64,000 nt of DNA from positions 62,001 to 126,000 of the forward strand of contig NZ_JAFEVZ010000001.1 in the NCBI RefSeq assembly GCF_022802975.1, read 5' to 3'. The translations under genes were made by a program, and so were the position numbers. The number at the start of each line of letters is the position of its first letter. Within the stretch, counting starts at the first letter, position 1. The notes beneath the pieces are model-generated. The model had not been told where the DNA came from. It did no database searches and worked only from the letters and a program-made list of their open reading frames with translations. Shown here piece by piece: positions 50,637 to 58,805 of this stretch. This DNA is from Flavobacterium pectinovorum. Its GTDB lineage: Bacteria; Bacteroidota; Bacteroidia; Flavobacteriales; Flavobacteriaceae.

Positions 50637-51890
50637 TTAATTGATAATATTCAGGGAGTTAGCATTTCCTTTACCGATGACTCTTTCATAGCGGTCAGTG
50701 TTTTCACGGTAATAAACCAAAATAGTATATTCATTTTCAGTCTGGTAAAAGTTTCCATCTATAGCATTTTCATTGTCTATGACGCCATTTTTACCGGCTA
50801 CAGTGTATTGAAAACTGGTGAACCCCTGTTTAATCATCACCGCTTTTTCATAAATTGCCTTCTCGACGTTATAATCCATTTTGTATTCGGGCGACAAACT
50901 GTAGTTATTGAACATTCCGGTAATGTAAATGTCTTTGTTTAATCTGAAAGCCGGAGCAGAAAGACTAAAATAAACCCAGGCATAGTCAGCTTCTATTTCA
51001 TTATTGGAAGCATTGATGTTTTTAACTACGAAATTTCCATTTATATCTTGATATACGGTATAAATCTGGTTTCCCCTTGCCGCATTTGTGTATAAATACG
51101 AATTGTAAATATCATTGTTTGAACCTATTTTGGCGACATTGTTATTGGCGGCCCTTATGTCTTTATTTTCAAAATACAAGAATTCATTTCCACCCCAAAA
51201 CTGTGTTTCGCTGTCGTATTTATAAACCAGTTGATTGCCAAGTGTGTATTGTGGAGGAACATTTTTGATGCTCGTATTAAAATTTCCATTCTGAAGTAAA
51301 AGAATTTTTACATTTTTTAAGGGTGTCTGAAACGTGATATCATTTGATGCTATTGTCATGTCCAGATTCTGTTTGTAATCGATGTTGTTTAAATTTCGCG
51401 TTCGTTTAACCTGAGCAGCAACTGTAGCATGATTTTCGAATAAAATAAATTTTCGGGAGAAAATAACTTCTCTGTCTTCATTTAGAATTTTTAAAATATA
51501 ATTTCCTGAAATGCGTAATTGGGTAGTGAATTGATTAGGAAAAGAAAGGCGATAATGAGAATAATTCTGAAGCGTATTAAAAGAATTTGAGTAATCCATA
51601 ATTCGTTGATTATCAAAGCCAAGAATGTAATCTGTTTTCGGGATGTCAGAAGGTTTCCAATTGTAATCGCAATGTACTATTTCAAAATAATAATTGGCTT
51701 CATTGCTATACAAATCGTCAAATTGTAATTGAAATGTAGATCCCAATTCAAATATTGGAACCACATTACTTCCGTTCTGAACAAAAGAAACAGTTTTAAT
51801 ATTATAGGGAGGGTCAATTTCTTTTTCCTGAGCTTTCGCTAAAGTGAAAATAAAAAGAAAAACAAAGCTAGTATATAAAAATTTCGGCAT
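50637..51890 (-). CDS. Type IX secretion plug protein (DUF5103 family)
   Basis: When started at the second ATG (51890) the 417 residues open MPKFLYTSFVFLFIFTLAKAQ, a clean signal peptide. An upstream in-frame ATG at 51911 adds seven residues. The mature protein is beta-rich (YNIKTVSFVQNGSNVVPIFELGSTFQLQFDDL, NYYFEIVHCDYNW) and has the family's DIYITGMFNNYSL and KQGFTSFQYTVAGKNG near the end. DUF5103 was recognised as the plug that closes the SprA translocon from the periplasmic side when no PorV-bound substrate is present. The T9SS-tagged lyase at 35391 shows that the pathway is used. Confidence 0.88.
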   Translation of the reverse strand: MPKFLYTSFVFLFIFTLAKAQEKEIDPPYNIKTVSFVQNGSNVVPIFELGSTFQLQFDDLYSNEANYYFEIVHCDYNWKPSDIPKTDYILGFDNQRIMDYSNSFNTLQNYSHYRLSFPNQFTTQLRISGNYILKILNEDREVIFSRKFILFENHATVAAQVKRTRNLNNIDYKQNLDMTIASNDITFQTPLKNVKILLLQNGNFNTSIKNVPPQYTLGNQLVYKYDSETQFWGGNEFLYFENKDIRAANNNVAKIGSNNDIYNSYLYTNAARGNQIYTVYQDINGNFVVKNINASNNEIEADYAWVYFSLSAPAFRLNKDIYITGMFNNYSLSPEYKMDYNVEKAIYEKAVMIKQGFTSFQYTVAGKNGVIDNENAIDGNFYQTENEYTILVYYRENTDRYERVIGKGNANSLNIIN

Positions 51891-51930
51891 CTTAATATAT
51901 TGTAAACCCATTGGGAGTAATTATTAAAAA

Positions 51931-52067
51931 CGTCAGTTCGAGTGTTTTTTGTGTAGGGAAACAGAACAAAAAAGTATCGAGAACCGTTTTTAATGATAAT
52001 TTTTCTGTTCTCAATACAATTTTCTATCGAAAATCACTCGAACTAACGAAAAATTATCATTAAAAAC
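51931..52067. repeat. Long inverted repeat between plug and helicase genes
   Basis: GTTTTTAATGATAATTTTTC (51986-52005) and GAAAAATTATCATTAAAAAC (52048-52067) are perfect 20-base inverted arms. Outside and inside of them are CGTCAGTTCGAGTG (about 51931) and CACTCGAACTAACG (about 52036), and the words TATCGAGAAC / GTTCTC. It is an interspersed-type palindrome of about 135 bases. Confidence 0.7.
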
Positions 52068-52146
52068 TAATTTTACCTAACGGGTTAAATATAATAAATT
52101 TATGTAACGAATACGATACCATTTTATTGGTTTTAAGAACAATTTA

Positions 52147-55047
52147 TCAAGAACCCAGGATATATTCTAAATTAACTTCAAGTTCGTCATTAATATAGCT
52201 TTCTTCTAAAAGGGAATCAGACAACAGCTTTTTATTTTCCTGGAGTTTGATAATTTTTTCTTCGACGGTATTTTTCGAAATAAAACGAATCACGTTTACT
52301 TTGTTCAGTTGTCCAATTCGATGTGCTCGCCCAACGCCTTGTTTTTCTGCAAAAGGATTCCACCACGGATCTAAGAACAGGACATAAGAAGCTTTGGTGA
52401 TATTCAGACCAACGCCTCCTGCTTTCAGTGAAATAAAAAATAACAAGGGTTCTTCTTTTTCCTGAAACAGTTTAACTTGTTGTTCTCTTTTGCTTGCAGG
52501 AGTTTCGCCTGTTATTTCGCAATAGAAGATTTTATTTTCTTTACACCAATCGGTATAAAAATTCAAATTGGTAACAAACGAACTGAAAATGATGACTTTC
52601 TGTTTTGCCTTGACTAAATTTTGAAGATAATTTTTGACAGCAATATATTTTCCGGAATCAATTTCGGAATCTGAATCTATCATTTTTGGATGATTACTAA
52701 GCTGTCTTAACTTCATCAAAGTATTGATAATACTAATTTTATCCGGACTTGATCCATCTGTTTTAAGCAGAAAATTACGAGCTTTAGATTTTTCTTTCTC
52801 GTATAATTTTTCCTGCTCCGGATCCATGTCGCAGTAGTAAATCTGTTCAGTCATTTCAGGTAAATCCTTTAAAACCTGCTCTTTGGTTCGTCGCAAAATA
52901 TAAGGCTGGATGAGGTTTTTTAATTCGCTCAAAACTTCTTCATTCTGCTTTTTCTCAATTGGAATTTTAAAATTTTCTGCGAAAAAATTATAAGTTCCCA
53001 AAATATCCGGATTTATAAACTGCATCTGCGACCATAAATCGTCAAGCGAATTTTCGATAGGCGTACCACTCAGGGCAATTTTATGACCCGTTCTGATTTT
53101 ATTGATCGCTTTAAAAATCTTAGAATTTTTATTTTTAATGTATTGACTTTCATCTAAAATCAAATAACGGAAATCGTATTTTTCTAAGAGTGAAATATCT
53201 CGGTGAATGATACTGTAACTCGTAAAAATCAAATCGGTCGAATCTAATCTTCCTGTTAATAATTTTCTGTCGTTGCCTACGTATTGCATTTTAGAAAAGT
53301 GCGGAGTAAACTTTCCGGCTTCATTAAACCAGTTAAAAACCAAAGAAGAAGGCAAAACAATCAAAGCCTTCAAAGGTTCTCTTTCGACAGTTGTTTCGTT
53401 TGTAAACAAATCAAAATTGGTTGTTTTGGTTGTAAAACCTAATTGTTCCTGAACTGAAACCAGAACTGCCAAAGTCTGTAATGTTTTTCCAAGTCCCATG
53501 TCATCAGCGAGACAAGCACCTAAATTTGAATTGAAATGCCCTAAAAGCCATTTTACACCATCAATTTGGTAGGGTCTCAAAGTGGCTTTTAGTAAATCTG
53601 AGCCTGTGAATTCAGCTTTGTGAATTTGGTCCAAATCATTGTCGATTTCTGAAATTCCGTCTAAAGCCGTAAAATTGCTTTTGCGTAAAAGCAATGCTCC
53701 GTTTTCTGTTTTGGCTAATTTTGCCAAAGAGCCATATTTGCTGAACCATTCGAGCGGAATCAAAAAGTAATTTCCGTCAGGTAACATAAAAAGTCTTTCC
53801 TTGCTTTTTATGTTTGGAATAATTTCACTGAAATTGATTTTGTAATTGCCAATCGTAATGATAATTTTAATGTCAAACCAATCGGCTTTCGTTTCTTTTG
53901 CAATCGAAATCGTATTGCTTTCTGTAATGATTTCTTTGCTTTCGAGTTTCAGATTTTGAATCGTAAAGCCTAAACTTTCAAGTTTTTCCTTATTGTCAAT
54001 AATCAACTGAATATTGATATAAGGATCATCGGCTTCTGTTTCCAGTCCAAACAGTTCGTTTTTGATTTTTACTAAGCCAATTTCAAGTAATTTTTTTGTA
54101 TATAAAATTTCGACGGCACTCCTTTTAAACTGAATTATTTTGGGCTCGTTAACGATACTGAAATCAACAAAAGAATGTGTTTTTTTAGTTTTGCCTGAGT
54201 CAAAAACATAACCGTTATAATCGAAATAAAGATTGAGGTAATAACAATTTTTAAAGAAATCATAAACAGGCTGAATGGTACTCGAAATAATTTGATCACG
54301 CTGTTCCATTTCAAAACCAGTGGCTTCAATATCAATTTTCTTGGCTATTTCGGGAATAAAACTTTTAAAATAATCATCAACTAATTTTGATGGAATTTCA
54401 ATTGATTTTTTCTTTAAAAAAGGCGTCAGTTTTTTAGTATTTAGCTCCTTTAATCGTCCTAATTTTTTATTGACAATTAACCAGCCCGGCTCATCTAAAA
54501 GAATGTCGATACTACTATTCATAGGTGAAAAAGTAGTTTTGTTTTCTTTTAACGAAAGGGTATAGGTAATGCCAGCTGAATGTTTATCAAATTGAATCTG
54601 AGGTTCAAAATCCAGCGGATCAATACTGACTCTGGAACGGTAAAAATCTTTTTCAGGACCTAAATTTATTGATAACGGAAATTGCTCTTTTACAATCAAA
54701 TCGTAAAACTGACTCAAGTTGAGTTTTAAATGTTGGCGAATGGCAAAATCAATTTTAGAATCTTTCTGTAAATCGGCAATTGTTTTAGCTGATTTGATTT
54801 TTGCACCGAATTTCTTGAAAATAAATTCAGGTTTTAAAGATTCGCAAATTGTGAGTGTCTTTTTAGAATTGGGATCTAAATTTTCGAAATCAATTCCGAA
54901 ACTTTCAATTATAGCTTTGGTTGCTTTTTTGTCTAAATATTTAATTTCACTAGTATTTTCAACAACATACGCTGTAGGGATATAGGCATTCAGATTTTTT
55001 TCAAAACTAATGTCAAAACAGAACTGAAATGATTTTGTAGGTTCCAA
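52147..55047 (-). CDS. SNF2-family DEAD/DEAH-like helicase
   Basis: The 966 residues have an unassigned N-terminal region of about 480 residues and then a full SNF2 ATPase: DDMGLGKTLQTLAVL (motif I), ALIVLPSSLVFNWFNEAGKF (Ia), DESQYIKNKNSKIFKAI (motif II, DESQ), ALSGTPIENSLDDLWSQM (III), KVIIFSSFVTNLNFY (IV), ISLKAGGVGLNITKASYV (V) and GRAHRIGQLNKVNVIRF (VI). No SWIM zinc motif is obvious. Bacterial SNF2 proteins move on duplex DNA or interact with RNA polymerase (RapA); others occur in defence systems. Here it is a single gene with typical composition, so a housekeeping role is the default. Confidence 0.93.
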   Translation of the reverse strand: MEPTKSFQFCFDISFEKNLNAYIPTAYVVENTSEIKYLDKKATKAIIESFGIDFENLDPNSKKTLTICESLKPEFIFKKFGAKIKSAKTIADLQKDSKIDFAIRQHLKLNLSQFYDLIVKEQFPLSINLGPEKDFYRSRVSIDPLDFEPQIQFDKHSAGITYTLSLKENKTTFSPMNSSIDILLDEPGWLIVNKKLGRLKELNTKKLTPFLKKKSIEIPSKLVDDYFKSFIPEIAKKIDIEATGFEMEQRDQIISSTIQPVYDFFKNCYYLNLYFDYNGYVFDSGKTKKTHSFVDFSIVNEPKIIQFKRSAVEILYTKKLLEIGLVKIKNELFGLETEADDPYINIQLIIDNKEKLESLGFTIQNLKLESKEIITESNTISIAKETKADWFDIKIIITIGNYKINFSEIIPNIKSKERLFMLPDGNYFLIPLEWFSKYGSLAKLAKTENGALLLRKSNFTALDGISEIDNDLDQIHKAEFTGSDLLKATLRPYQIDGVKWLLGHFNSNLGACLADDMGLGKTLQTLAVLVSVQEQLGFTTKTTNFDLFTNETTVEREPLKALIVLPSSLVFNWFNEAGKFTPHFSKMQYVGNDRKLLTGRLDSTDLIFTSYSIIHRDISLLEKYDFRYLILDESQYIKNKNSKIFKAINKIRTGHKIALSGTPIENSLDDLWSQMQFINPDILGTYNFFAENFKIPIEKKQNEEVLSELKNLIQPYILRRTKEQVLKDLPEMTEQIYYCDMDPEQEKLYEKEKSKARNFLLKTDGSSPDKISIINTLMKLRQLSNHPKMIDSDSEIDSGKYIAVKNYLQNLVKAKQKVIIFSSFVTNLNFYTDWCKENKIFYCEITGETPASKREQQVKLFQEKEEPLLFFISLKAGGVGLNITKASYVLFLDPWWNPFAEKQGVGRAHRIGQLNKVNVIRFISKNTVEEKIIKLQENKKLLSDSLLEESYINDELEVNLEYILGS

Positions 55048-55124
55048 GTTTAAGAGTATTTGGTTAGGCTTATGATTTGGGTTTGGACAAAAAAGAAAGA
55101 GTTTTCAAAAAAACTGATATTTTT

Positions 55125-55172
55125 GAAAACTCTTTTAAATGAACTTATATCACTTAATATGGTGAAAAAAAA
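55125..55172. repeat. ATGAACTTATAT repeat copy
   Basis: AAATGAACTTATATCACTTA and AATATGGTGAAA (about 55136-55166) are the reverse complement of the left arm at 7363-7392 with few differences. Ahead of it GAGTTTTCAAAAA / TTTTTGAAAACTC (about 55102-55130) forms a hairpin that may end the helicase-side transcript. Confidence 0.5.
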
Positions 55173-55946
55173 TTAGTTTTCCTGTTTAAAGCAAAGCGGA
55201 ATAATTTCGCCTTTTGCCAAACAATATTTCTCTACCAATTCCGGTGCAATTTTATTGGTGTAATCTTCTTCGATAACAATAAAACCTATACTTCTCAATT
55301 TATCGAAATAATCGCGTCCGTATATACGAACATGATCGTATTGCCCAAATATTTTAGCACGTTCTTTTTGATCTGTAATCGAATCGTCTGCAAAAGTAAC
55401 TTCACGATTTAAATCCTGTGGAATCTGCAAAATTGCCATTCCGCCCGGTTTTAAAACTCTAAATAATTCCTGCATGGCTTTGGTATCATCCGGAATATGT
55501 TCTAATACGTGATTGCATAAAATAACATCGTATTCGTTGTCTTTAAAAGGTAAATTACAGATATCTGCTTTTACGTCTGCTAAAGGCGAAAACAAATCGG
55601 TTGTCGTATAATCCAGATTTTTTTGCTTGCGGAATCTTTTGTAAAAAGCCTGTTCCGGAGCAAAATGCAATACTTTTTTAGGTGCTGTAAAAAAATCAGT
55701 CTGATCGTTTAAATACAGCCAAAGCAAACGGTGTCTCTCTAATGAAAGCGTACTTGGTGAAAGTACATTGTTACGCTGTTTTCCGTATCCGTAAGGCAAA
55801 AATGATCTGAAACTTTTTCCATCAATTGGGTCGGTAAATTTATTTCCTTTTAATGATAAAGCTAAAATTGGCCGCGCCACATAACTCAAACGAATTAATA
55901 ATGGACGGGGGATTGTATTAAGTACTAATTTAAAAAGTTTCTTCAT
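55173..55946 (-). CDS. Class I SAM-dependent methyltransferase
   Basis: The 257 residues have a basic amphipathic N-terminus and a Methyltransf_11-like core: VLHFAPEQAFYKRF (position of motif I, atypical), ADICNLPFKDNEYDVILCNHVLEHIPDDTKAMQEL (motifs II-III) and FRVLKPGGMAILQIPQ (motif IV). The substrate is unknown. The gene begins immediately after the stop of the nuclease-like gene (TAA at 55949-55947, ATG at 55946), so read-through transcription from the cassette upstream is expected. Whether it belongs to that cassette functionally or only abuts it cannot be decided; its composition is like the chromosome rather than the cassette. Confidence 0.88.
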   Translation of the reverse strand: MKKLFKLVLNTIPRPLLIRLSYVARPILALSLKGNKFTDPIDGKSFRSFLPYGYGKQRNNVLSPSTLSLERHRLLWLYLNDQTDFFTAPKKVLHFAPEQAFYKRFRKQKNLDYTTTDLFSPLADVKADICNLPFKDNEYDVILCNHVLEHIPDDTKAMQELFRVLKPGGMAILQIPQDLNREVTFADDSITDQKERAKIFGQYDHVRIYGRDYFDKLRSIGFIVIEEDYTNKIAPELVEKYCLAKGEIIPLCFKQEN

Positions 55947-56426
55947 TTATATTTTAAATAGTTTTTGGAATTTATCATTGTCTATTACTTGATACTTGCA
56001 AAAAAAATGTCTGTATTCTTCAGTTAGTTTTCTTCCAGAAGCAGAAATAGCCATAGTTCTTGTAGGTGAAGAATTATTTCTGTCATAGACTATGTAGATT
56101 TCAAATAATTCATTGGGAAAACACATCTTTTCCTTAAATCCATTTTTGAAAATGTAACTATAAAAAGAAATAATGCTTTCAGTTGCTTTCAATCGAAAGT
56201 CAATATCTTTTATTACACCTCTTTTAAACTCAACAAAAATGATTTTTCCGTTCTTAAAATAGATTGTATCAGAAGTTTTGATTTGCTGATTAATTAAATC
56301 AAAGTCAAAACTTGGCTTACTTGAATTTATTAATGAAATTTGATTGTCTTTGTCAAAAGATATTTCCCGTAATTCTTTTTTTTCTACATTATCAGTAAAG
56401 AATTTTTCAATATCATTAATCCTCAT
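55947..56426 (-). CDS. Putative PD-(D/E)XK nuclease-like partner protein
   Basis: No family is recognised for these 159 residues. The middle reads SDTIYFKNGKIIFVEFKRG: D53, then twelve residues, then E66-F-K68. This is the D-x(n)-E-x-K arrangement of PD-(D/E)XK nucleases, placed on two adjacent predicted strands, and a helix follows with R78 and K80 (DFRLKATESIISFYSYI). The C-terminal part (FEIYIVYDRNN) is strand-like. It overlaps the ATPase gene by 11 bases and is translated from within its end, so the two products are probably made together. It could supply the nuclease activity that the ATPase lacks (inference). The sequence is very AT-rich compared with flanking genes. Confidence 0.65.
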   Translation of the reverse strand: MRINDIEKFFTDNVEKKELREISFDKDNQISLINSSKPSFDFDLINQQIKTSDTIYFKNGKIIFVEFKRGVIKDIDFRLKATESIISFYSYIFKNGFKEKMCFPNELFEIYIVYDRNNSSPTRTMAISASGRKLTEEYRHFFCKYQVIDNDKFQKLFKI

Positions 56427-57645
56427 TATTTATATCTTGAATTTTATAAAAAGCATCAGATATTGAACTTAAAATTGGAGTTATATCTTTTGTTACATCA
56501 ATAATTTTTGAAGACAAACCATCTTCATTTTTTTTAGCAAAATAAAAGTTTGTTGAATTTTCATAGCTGTTTTTCTTAGAGTACGCTTCAATTGCTTCTA
56601 TAAAGTAAGGACTGTGAGAAGTTAATACCATTGGAATATCAAAATCCTTAGAAAGCTTTACAAGAATTTCAGCATATTTAACTTGCCAAGTAGGATGCAA
56701 ATGTACTTCAGGTTCATCAATTATTAATAAAGTTCTATTGTTGAGGCGATTGTTTTTTAATAACAATTGAATTAATCCAAAGCTTTTAATTCCAACCGCA
56801 GTGTTTTTAATATTGATTTCTTGTTCGTTTTTTTTATATTTTACTCCTTGTAATAAGTCTATAGTTATCTCACCATTAATTATCTCGGATATTTCTCTAT
56901 ATATAGTGGAGTAATCGGAGATATTAGTAGATAATGGATTTGAAAGTGATTTTGCTAACTCTTCTTGTCTATTTCTGCTATGAAGCTGTAAACTGTCTTT
57001 TCCAACAAATCTTTGTAATGAATCATCTATAATTGCAGGGCTTTCAATAAAATAAGCTTCTTTGAAATACGTTTCTAAATTGTTATCTAATTCAAGAATA
57101 TAAAAATTTATTTCCTTAAACCATTGTTTAATTTTAGCATTTCCTTCTAAATCCTCAATTTCAATTATAGAATAAGCATCTGTATTAAATATATTATGAA
57201 GTGTCGCAATTTCAGAGCGAAGCCAATTTGTTATTTCGTCTTTCTTTTGCTCAATTGTATTGTATTCAACATTAAAATACAATTTTAACATTCTTAAAGA
57301 ATCTGAAAGTGCTTTTTTTGAATCTTCTGCAGTTGATTCAAGTTTTATTGTTTTTTCAATTTTTTCAAACCATTCTAAACTAATTTCTTTTGTCTGAAAC
57401 TCTGTAATGTCTATTGAAACATTTTTTTTTAATTCTTTTAAAATGTCCTGATATCGATATATGATTCGATTATTCTTTTCATCTAAAAAAAGATTGATGT
57501 TTTGATTAAATCCTTTTATTATAGAGTATAAAACTTTTCCAACAGTACTTTTTCCAGAATCATTTTGACCAGCTATTAGAGTAATTCCCTCAATATTAAT
57601 GTCAGCTTCTTCTATAATTCCAATATTTTGGAGTTTAATTTTCAT
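56416..57645 (-). CDS. OLD-like ABC-type ATPase (AAA_21 group) of a two-gene cassette
   Basis: The 409 residues start with the fold's first strand and Walker A: G26-QNDSGK-S33. They end with an ABC-type second half: a signature-like NTAVGIKSFG (281-290), Walker B TLLIIDEPEVHLHP (305-318) and switch histidine H344 in LTSHSPYF. A helical insertion of about 200 residues lies between, as in OLD/RecF-like proteins. There is no C-terminal TOPRIM domain as in OLD or GajA. ATPases of this type power many anti-phage systems together with an effector encoded next door. The adjacent overlapping gene has a nuclease-like signature. Low GC of the pair suggests recent acquisition. Confidence 0.85.
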   Translation of the reverse strand: MKIKLQNIGIIEEADINIEGITLIAGQNDSGKSTVGKVLYSIIKGFNQNINLFLDEKNNRIIYRYQDILKELKKNVSIDITEFQTKEISLEWFEKIEKTIKLESTAEDSKKALSDSLRMLKLYFNVEYNTIEQKKDEITNWLRSEIATLHNIFNTDAYSIIEIEDLEGNAKIKQWFKEINFYILELDNNLETYFKEAYFIESPAIIDDSLQRFVGKDSLQLHSRNRQEELAKSLSNPLSTNISDYSTIYREISEIINGEITIDLLQGVKYKKNEQEINIKNTAVGIKSFGLIQLLLKNNRLNNRTLLIIDEPEVHLHPTWQVKYAEILVKLSKDFDIPMVLTSHSPYFIEAIEAYSKKNSYENSTNFYFAKKNEDGLSSKIIDVTKDITPILSSISDAFYKIQDINNED

Positions 57646-57767
57646 TAGATACTATTTTTTATAAAAGTAGTTATTTTTAAATTTAATAAATTAAAAATAT
57701 TATTCTCTACTAAAACATTAGTGTTATATATTAGTAAATGGTCTCTGTGAATCTCTGTGGAATGAAC

Positions 57768-58586
57768 TTATAAAACTAATGGCACTTGTCTAAATTCATC
57801 TTCTTCATTACTTTCAATTCCTAATGCTTTGTAGATGTAGTAGAAAGTTGATAAAATTTCCGGTTTACCGTCAATTAAAGCAACGTCATGTTCGAAGTGT
57901 GCGCTTGGTTTTCCGTCAGCAGTCAGGATTGTCCAGCCGTCTTTAAGCTGTTTGATGTTTTTTGTACCCATGTTAATCATCGGTTCAATGGCAACGACCA
58001 TTCCTTCAACAAAAAGTTTTCCTCTTCCTTTTTTACCATAATTTGGCATTTCAGGAGCTTCGTGCATTTTTTGCCCTAATCCGTGTCCTACCAATTCGCG
58101 AACCACTCCGTATCCGTGTGCTTCTGTATATTTCTGAATGGCGTTTCCAACATCTTCAACGCGATTTCCGGCTCTAAATTCTCGGATTCCTACATAAAGA
58201 GATTCTTTGGTTACCTGTAAAAGTTTTTTAGTTTCCGGAGCAACTTCTCCAATTTCAAAACTATAGGCATGATCTCCATGATATCCATTTTTGAAAGCAC
58301 CGCAATCTACAGAAATAACATCACCATTTTGCAAAGGCGTATTGTTTGGAATTCCGTGAACGACCTGAGCATTCGGACTCATGCAAAGCGAATTCGGAAA
58401 ATCGTACAGACCAAGAAAACTTGGAACCGCACCATGATCCCGAATAAATTCCTCGGCTAATTTGTCAAGATATAACGTAGTAACTCCTTCTTTAATTTCA
58501 GAAGCAATCATTCCTAATGTTTTTGATACGATCAAAGCACTTTCGCGCATTAATTCTATTTCCTCTCTCGTTTTTTGGATAATCAT
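57768..58586 (-). CDS. map: Methionine aminopeptidase, type I (Map)
   Basis: Map removes the initiator methionine from nascent proteins. The 272 residues from the ATG at 58586 are the usual length. The frame is open to an ATG at 58610, but the -7 element TACTTTTG on the minus strand (58615-58608) covers that codon, so the inner start is right. Metal ligands are visible: Asp in SVDCGAF, Asp in GYHGDHAYSF, His in LVGHGLGQKMHE, Glu in AIEPMINMG and Glu in HFEHDVALI. In many bacteria map lies in the ribosomal-protein operon; here it is alone next to the ATPase cassette. Confidence 0.96.
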   Translation of the reverse strand: MIIQKTREEIELMRESALIVSKTLGMIASEIKEGVTTLYLDKLAEEFIRDHGAVPSFLGLYDFPNSLCMSPNAQVVHGIPNNTPLQNGDVISVDCGAFKNGYHGDHAYSFEIGEVAPETKKLLQVTKESLYVGIREFRAGNRVEDVGNAIQKYTEAHGYGVVRELVGHGLGQKMHEAPEMPNYGKKGRGKLFVEGMVVAIEPMINMGTKNIKQLKDGWTILTADGKPSAHFEHDVALIDGKPEILSTFYYIYKALGIESNEEDEFRQVPLVL

Positions 58587-58607
58587 ATTTTTCACATTTT
58601 CAGTTCG

Positions 58608-58615
58608 CAAAAGTA
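58608..58615 (-). promoter_or_regulatory. map -7 promoter element
   Basis: The minus strand reads TACTTTTG, an exact TAnnTTTG match 22 bases upstream of the chosen map start, which rules out the longer reading frame. Confidence 0.65.
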
Positions 58616-58628
58616 CAATTTTTAATTA

Positions 58629-58735
58629 AAAATTTTTGCTACGAATTAACGAATTATCTCAAAACAAAATTTAAAAAAGGCATATTGCACAAATGGATTA
58701 ATTAATTTTTAAAGAAAATTCGTGAATTCGTGGCT
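58629..58735. repeat. ACGAATT palindromic repeat
   Basis: TGCTACGAATTAACGAATTA (58629-58648) and AAATTCGTGAATTCGTGGC (58717-58735) are imperfect inverted arms. The element lies in the divergent region of map and the DUF445 gene. Confidence 0.5.
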
Positions 58736-58805
58736 GTCTAAAGTTCATGAGTGGTTAACGGTCTCGGAAAAAAGCCCTAAATTAGTAGTAAAAACGTATG
58801 TAATT

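Noticed and set aside
52147-55946. SNF2 helicase and methyltransferase as a DISARM-like or other defence island with the ATPase cassette
   Set aside because: The helicase is separated by its own possible terminator and a repeat, has normal composition, and the methyltransferase resembles small-molecule enzymes rather than a DNA methylase; no DNA-methylase motif is seen.
58608-58610. Longer start of map
   Set aside because: This codon lies within an exact -7 promoter element, so it cannot be in the transcript; the ATG at 58586 gives the normal family length.
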